DNA of 9,902 bases from Methylovirgula sp. (GTDB lineage Bacteria; Pseudomonadota; Alphaproteobacteria; Rhizobiales; Beijerinckiaceae): NCBI GenBank assembly GCA_025356505.1, contig JANXSV010000158.1:1-9902 (forward strand), in the 5' to 3' direction. The position numbers were made by a program, and so were the translations under genes. Below the pieces are notes generated by a model. It saw nothing but the letters and a program-made list of their open reading frames with translations. It was not told the origin of the DNA and did not search any database. Positions 7,181 to 9,902 of the stretch are shown here, piece by piece (the stretch's first letter is position 1; the number at the start of each line of letters is the position of its first letter).

Positions 7181-8173
7181 ATGTCTGCACACTTGACGTC
7201 TGTCCACCCGATCCATCTTCACGCCAAAGTCCTGATCGTTGGCTCCGGTCCTGCCGGATACACCGCCGCAATCTATGCGGCGCGCGCCATGCTCGAACCG
7301 GTGATGGTCGCCGGATTTGAAGCCGGCGGGCAGTTGATGATCACCACCGATGTCGAAAACTATCCGGGTTTTGCGACCGCTGTCCAAGGTCCATGGCTGA
7401 TGGAACAGATGAAGGCTCAGGCTGAACACGTCGGGACGAAGATGATCGCGGATCACATTATGAAAGCCGATCTGTCCGCGCGCCCCTTCCGTTTGACCGG
7501 AGACAATGGCACGACCTACACCTGCGATGCGCTTATCATTGCAACAGGCGCAAAGGCGAAATGGCTGGGGATGCCTTCTGAGGAGGCGTTCAAGGGCTAT
7601 GGGGTGTCGGCCTGCGCCACCTGCGACGGATTTTTCTATCGCGGAAAAGATGTGCTGGTCGTCGGCGGCGGCAATTCCGCAGTTGAAGAGGCGCTTTATC
7701 TGAGCCATCTGGCGCGGAAAGTAACTGTCATTCACCGGCGCGACACGTTCAAGGCCGAGCGTATCTTGCAGGAGCGTTTGTTCAATACGCCAAATGTCAC
7801 CGTGGTCTGGAACACGGCGCTTGAAGAAGTCTGTGGAGATACGCAGCCGCCCGGCGTCACTCATGTGCGCCTGAAAAATGTCGAAACCGGCGCTGTTTCA
7901 CGGCTTGATGTCGATGGCGTATTTGTCGCTATTGGCCATGCCCCGGCAACCGAGCTGTTCGCAGACCAGGTCACGCTGAAGCCAAACGGCTACATGTGGA
8001 CGGCGGCGGACTCGACAGCCACCAGTCTGCCTGGGGTATTCGCGGCAGGCGATGTTACCGATGACATCTACCGCCAGGCCATTACCGCAGCCGGAATGGG
8101 CTGCATGGCAGCTTTGGAGGCCGAGAAATACCTCGCCGCCGAAAAATCGCACGTCCGGCTCGCGGCAGAATAG
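7181..8173 (+). CDS. trxB: Thioredoxin-disulfide reductase
   Basis: A cytoplasmic flavoenzyme of 330 residues that passes electrons from NADPH through FAD to thioredoxin. Seen in order: FAD-binding [20 protein letters not shown] (17-36), [17 protein letters not shown], the second FAD contact ALIIATGA (117-124), the redox-active pair C145-A-T-C148 followed by DG, the NADPH fold [19 protein letters not shown] for the NADPH phosphate, and the C-terminal FAD motif [10 protein letters not shown] with [22 protein letters not shown]. All catalytic parts are present. The ATG at 7181 has AAGAG at 7170-7174, 6 nt upstream; a frame-extending TTG at 7121 has no ribosome-binding site and would add 20 non-family residues. 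lsrB follows 82 bp downstream in the same direction, an order known from rhizobia. Confidence 0.96.
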   Translation: MSAHLTSVHPIHLHAKVLIVGSGPAGYTAAIYAARAMLEPVMVAGFEAGGQLMITTDVENYPGFATAVQGPWLMEQMKAQAEHVGTKMIADHIMKADLSARPFRLTGDNGTTYTCDALIIATGAKAKWLGMPSEEAFKGYGVSACATCDGFFYRGKDVLVVGGGNSAVEEALYLSHLARKVTVIHRRDTFKAERILQERLFNTPNVTVVWNTALEEVCGDTQPPGVTHVRLKNVETGAVSRLDVDGVFVAIGHAPATELFADQVTLKPNGYMWTAADSTATSLPGVFAAGDVTDDIYRQAITAAGMGCMAALEAEKYLAAEKSHVRLAAE

Positions 8174-8202
8174 ACAGCGACCCAAAACAATGGTTTCCTG
8201 CC

Positions 8203-8230
8203 TTTAAGCGGTCAAAGCCGCTTTCATAAT
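8203..8230 (+). promoter_or_regulatory. Dyad and possible lsrB promoter between trxB and lsrB
   Basis: A perfect 6-bp inverted repeat, AAGCGG (8206-8211) and CCGCTT (8218-8223) with a 6-nt loop, is followed directly by CATAAT (8225-8230), a 5-of-6 match to a -10 box. It can be read as an operator in the spacer of an lsrB promoter, fitting the autoregulation usual for LysR regulators, or as a weak trxB terminator or attenuator. The latter is less likely, because no run of T follows. The -35 box is poor. Confidence 0.35.
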
Positions 8231-8255
8231 CAAGAAAAGGCCGGGGGTCGGACAG

Positions 8256-9164
8256 GTGCCAGGGGACAGAACTTTGGACTGGGATAAGCTGCGCGTCTTC
8301 CAGGCCGCCGCTGAAGCTGGCTCGTTTACCCATGCCGGCGAGGTTCTCGGCCTCAGCCAGTCAGCCGTCAGCCGTCAGGTGAGTGCGCTCGAACACGAGC
8401 TGCAGGTGCCGCTGTTTCATCGCCATGCACGCGGATTATTACTCACCGAGCAGGGAGACCTACTATCGCGCACGGTGAAAGATGTCGTTCAAAAGCTTGA
8501 AACCACCCGTATCCGCCTGAACGACAGCCGCTCCAAGCCCAATGGTGATCTCAAAGTCACCACCACGCTGGGCATAGGCACAAATTGGCTGACGCCGCGC
8601 ATCGGTGAGTTCCTCGAGCTTTATCCCGATATCCGCCTGCATTTGATTTTCACTGATGACGAACTTGACCTTGGCATGCGTGAAGCCGATGTCGCAATCC
8701 GAATGCGCGCGCCAACGCAGCCGGATTTGATCCAACGCAAGCTCTTCACGATGCATTTTCATGCTTTCGCGTCGCCAGAATATCTTAAAACCCACAATCA
8801 GCCGATGACAAGCGCCGATCTTGACGAACATCGGATCGTCAGTTTCAACACTATGGATGCGACGTTCCTCAACAATATCAATTATCTAATTTACGCTGGC
8901 CGCGACCCGAAACATCCTCGCGCCTCGGCAATGACAGTCAACAGTATCACCGCCATTCGTCATGCAACCGAAAAAGGCATCGGCATCGCCGTTCTTCCCG
9001 ACTATATCGTGCCGCCGGAATCATCGCTGGTGCGTTTGATGCTGCAAGGCGAGATGCCCGAACTTGACTGCTATCTGGTCTATCCCGAAGAGATGAAAAA
9101 CGTTGCGCGCGTGCAGGTGTTTCGTGATTTTATGGTTTCGAAAGCGCAGCGCTGGCTGTTCTAA
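8256..9164 (+). CDS. lsrB: LysR-family transcriptional regulator, LsrB/VtlR type (GTG start)
   Basis: A DNA-binding regulator of 302 residues. The N-terminus MPGDRTLDWDKLRVF matches what I recall of rhizobial LsrB and Brucella/Agrobacterium VtlR, and supports the GTG at 8256 as start. The winged helix-turn-helix spans about 10-68 (SFTHAGEVLGLSQSAVSRQVSALE; then LFHRHARGLLLTEQG). The effector domain runs from about 97 (LKVTTTLGIGTNWL) through READVAIRMR and GIGIAVLPDYIV to YPEEMKNVARVQVFRDF. In S. meliloti LsrB affects oxidative-stress tolerance, LPS and symbiosis; VtlR activates sRNA genes of the AbcR family. Gene order trxB-lsrB-sRNA fits. Oddly, the three cysteines I recall as redox-sensing in S. 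meliloti LsrB (146, 172, 238) are Val146, Ala172 and Thr238 here; the only cysteine is C272. Confidence 0.9.
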   Translation: MPGDRTLDWDKLRVFQAAAEAGSFTHAGEVLGLSQSAVSRQVSALEHELQVPLFHRHARGLLLTEQGDLLSRTVKDVVQKLETTRIRLNDSRSKPNGDLKVTTTLGIGTNWLTPRIGEFLELYPDIRLHLIFTDDELDLGMREADVAIRMRAPTQPDLIQRKLFTMHFHAFASPEYLKTHNQPMTSADLDEHRIVSFNTMDATFLNNINYLIYAGRDPKHPRASAMTVNSITAIRHATEKGIGIAVLPDYIVPPESSLVRLMLQGEMPELDCYLVYPEEMKNVARVQVFRDFMVSKAQRWLF

Positions 9165-9271
9165 CGTCCAAAGCCCCATCAAACCGCTAAAATTTGCGCA
9201 GCCGGGTATTGCGGCACAGGCATTAACCAGCCCTGCAGACATCACATAACTGCACTGACATTTTAGCGATT

Positions 9272-9295
9272 GTGAACCTGCGCTCAAAGGTTCAC
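9272..9295 (+). repeat. Perfect 8-bp dyad before the sRNA candidate (operator or 5' stem)
   Basis: GTGAACCT (9272-9279) and AGGTTCAC (9288-9295) are exact inverted copies with an 8-nt spacer. If the sRNA starts near 9300, this is a good candidate for the LysR-regulator binding site. If transcription starts near 9271, it is an additional 5' stem of the RNA. No U-run follows, so it is not a convincing lsrB terminator. Confidence 0.6.
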
Positions 9296-9299
9296 CTTT

Positions 9300-9416
9300 C
9301 GCTTGTTTACAGGATCTCTCTGTCTCTCCTCCAGTTTCGGCTTTGCCGAAAAAACAGCAATCGTTGGTTCTCCCCTCTCCAACGATCGTAGCCGGGCGCA
9401 AGCCCGGCTTTTTTTT
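9300..9416 (+). ncRNA. AbcR-like (alpha-r15 family) trans-acting sRNA candidate
   Basis: The segment has no plausible coding frame but a clear sRNA architecture. A C/U-rich single-stranded stretch (9315-9332, ending in CTCTCCTCC) is followed by three stem-loops. Stem 1 is TTTCGGC/GCCGAAA (9335-9351). Stem 2 is ATCGTTGG/CCAACGAT (9360-9386) with loop TTCTCCCCTCT. Stem 3 is AGCCGGGC/GCCCGGCT (9390-9409), followed by a T run. Both C/U-rich stretches could pair with Shine-Dalgarno regions of mRNAs, the way AbcR RNAs, helped by Hfq, silence ABC-transporter mRNAs. In Sinorhizobium and Agrobacterium AbcR1/AbcR2 lie next to the lsrB/vtlR gene, as here. The 3' end is well fixed. The 5' end is a guess from the usual length of about 115-120 nt; a start near 9271 would add another stem. 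Only one copy is visible, not the tandem pair of rhizobia. Confidence 0.75.
9390..9416 (+). terminator. Rho-independent terminator of the sRNA
   Basis: A perfect 8-bp GC-rich stem, AGCCGGGC/GCCCGGCT, closes a GCAA tetraloop (9398-9401) and runs into eight T (9409-9416). Polarity is plus only: on the minus strand no T run follows the hairpin, so it does not serve mutL. Confidence 0.93.
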
Positions 9417-9434
9417 GCATTAAACGCTGGCGGG

Positions 9435-9902
9435 TTATTTGCGCCCGAACAGGCGCTCGATATCGGAAAGCTTCAAGGCGATATAGGTCGGGCGTCCATG
9501 GTTGCATTGGCCCGAACCGGGTGTCCGTTCCATCTCACGTAATAAGGCGTCCATTTCTTCAGGGCGCATGCGCCGCCCTGCCCGCACCGAATAGTGACAG
9601 GCCATGGTAGCCAGCACATGGTCCAGCTTGCGCTCAAGCGTCAAGGTGCCGTCTTCGCTAAGCGTCTGGGCGATATCGCGAATTTGCGCGGCAATGTCGC
9701 CGTCTTTTACTGCCGCAGGAACCTCGCGCACCGCAACAGCGCCTTGACCAAAACTTTCGATACTCAGACCGAGCTTTTCCAGAGCCCCGGCATTTTCAAG
9801 CAAAACTGCAATCTCCCATTCATCCAGCTCGATAATTTCCGGGATCAGCAGCACTTGGCGCGCGATCATACCCTTGGCGCGCTGCGCCTTCATGCGCTCA
9901 TA
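9435..9902 (-). CDS. mutL: DNA mismatch repair protein MutL, C-terminal part only (runs off window)
   Basis: The last 155 codons of the gene; the N-terminal ATPase half lies beyond the right edge. MutL couples mismatch recognition by MutS to strand removal. The visible part is the C-terminal dimerization and endonuclease domain: [16 protein letters not shown], then [13 protein letters not shown], and near the end [15 protein letters not shown] and the terminal LFGRK. The C-x-H-G-R-P and F-x-R motifs are those of MutL proteins with latent metal-dependent nicking activity, expected in alphaproteobacteria, which lack MutH. The part of the domain with the DQHA-x2-E motif is outside the window, so nicking competence cannot be confirmed. 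The TAA stop at 9435-9437 lies 18 bp from the convergent sRNA terminator. I see no separate terminator for mutL. Confidence 0.95.
   Translation of the reverse strand, partial: YERMKAQRAKGMIARQVLLIPEIIELDEWEIAVLLENAGALEKLGLSIESFGQGAVAVREVPAAVKDGDIAAQIRDIAQTLSEDGTLTLERKLDHVLATMACHYSVRAGRRMRPEEMDALLREMERTPGSGQCNHGRPTYIALKLSDIERLFGRK

Noticed and set aside
7157..7864. Open frame of 235 codons on the minus strand opposite trxB
   Set aside because: It is a shadow of trxB, with no promoter or start signal and no recognisable domain.
9223..9230. TTAACCAG as a further CtrA half-site before the sRNA
   Set aside because: It is a single box without a partner at N7 spacing; one such octamer is expected by chance.

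Overview
The window looks like chromosomal, housekeeping-type DNA from an alphaproteobacterium, most likely of the Hyphomicrobiales (Rhizobiales). The evidence is the moderately high GC content, a trxB gene directly followed by an LsrB/VtlR-type LysR regulator, an AbcR-like (alpha-r15) small RNA candidate beside that regulator, CtrA-like TTAA-N7-TTAAC sites, and a MutL that keeps the C-terminal endonuclease motifs. There is no sign of phage, insertion sequence, CRISPR array, tRNA or rRNA.

Layout. At the left end, on the minus strand, is a metal-handling pair: a DUF1007 secreted protein (TTG start, strong Shine-Dalgarno sequence) followed 36 bp later by the 5' part of a NicO/RcnA-type nickel/cobalt permease that runs off the window. 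Upstream of them on the same strand is kdsD (arabinose-5-phosphate isomerase, first step of Kdo synthesis for LPS). Diverging from kdsD is a gene for a predicted outer-membrane beta-barrel protein with a proline-rich N-terminal extension. The shared intergenic region carries an array of CtrA-like sites. The barrel gene converges on glpK (glycerol kinase, minus strand) with only 2 bp between the stop codons.

glpK diverges from a double-domain sugar ABC-transporter ATPase (CUT2/RbsA type) that has no permease or binding-protein gene beside it in this window. Both promoters in that divergent region can be proposed and each carries a small dyad. Next, on the plus strand, come trxB (thioredoxin reductase) and lsrB (LysR regulator, GTG start).

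After lsrB a 269-bp non-coding region holds three consecutive stem-loops, C/U-rich anti-Shine-Dalgarno-like stretches and a textbook Rho-independent terminator. I read it as an AbcR-family trans-acting sRNA gene, in the genomic place where AbcR1/2 sit in Sinorhizobium and Agrobacterium. The window ends in the 3' part of mutL on the minus strand.

How the parts fit. trxB-lsrB-sRNA is a coherent block: thiol redox enzyme, LysR regulator and the sRNA that such regulators are known to control in related bacteria. kdsD and the beta-barrel gene both serve the outer envelope and may share cell-cycle control through CtrA. The glpK/ATPase pair is a carbon-uptake locus with its permease missing. I found no clearly new system. 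The points most worth a second look are the sRNA locus, the loss of the recalled redox cysteines in this LsrB, the CtrA-like array, and the orphan ATPase.
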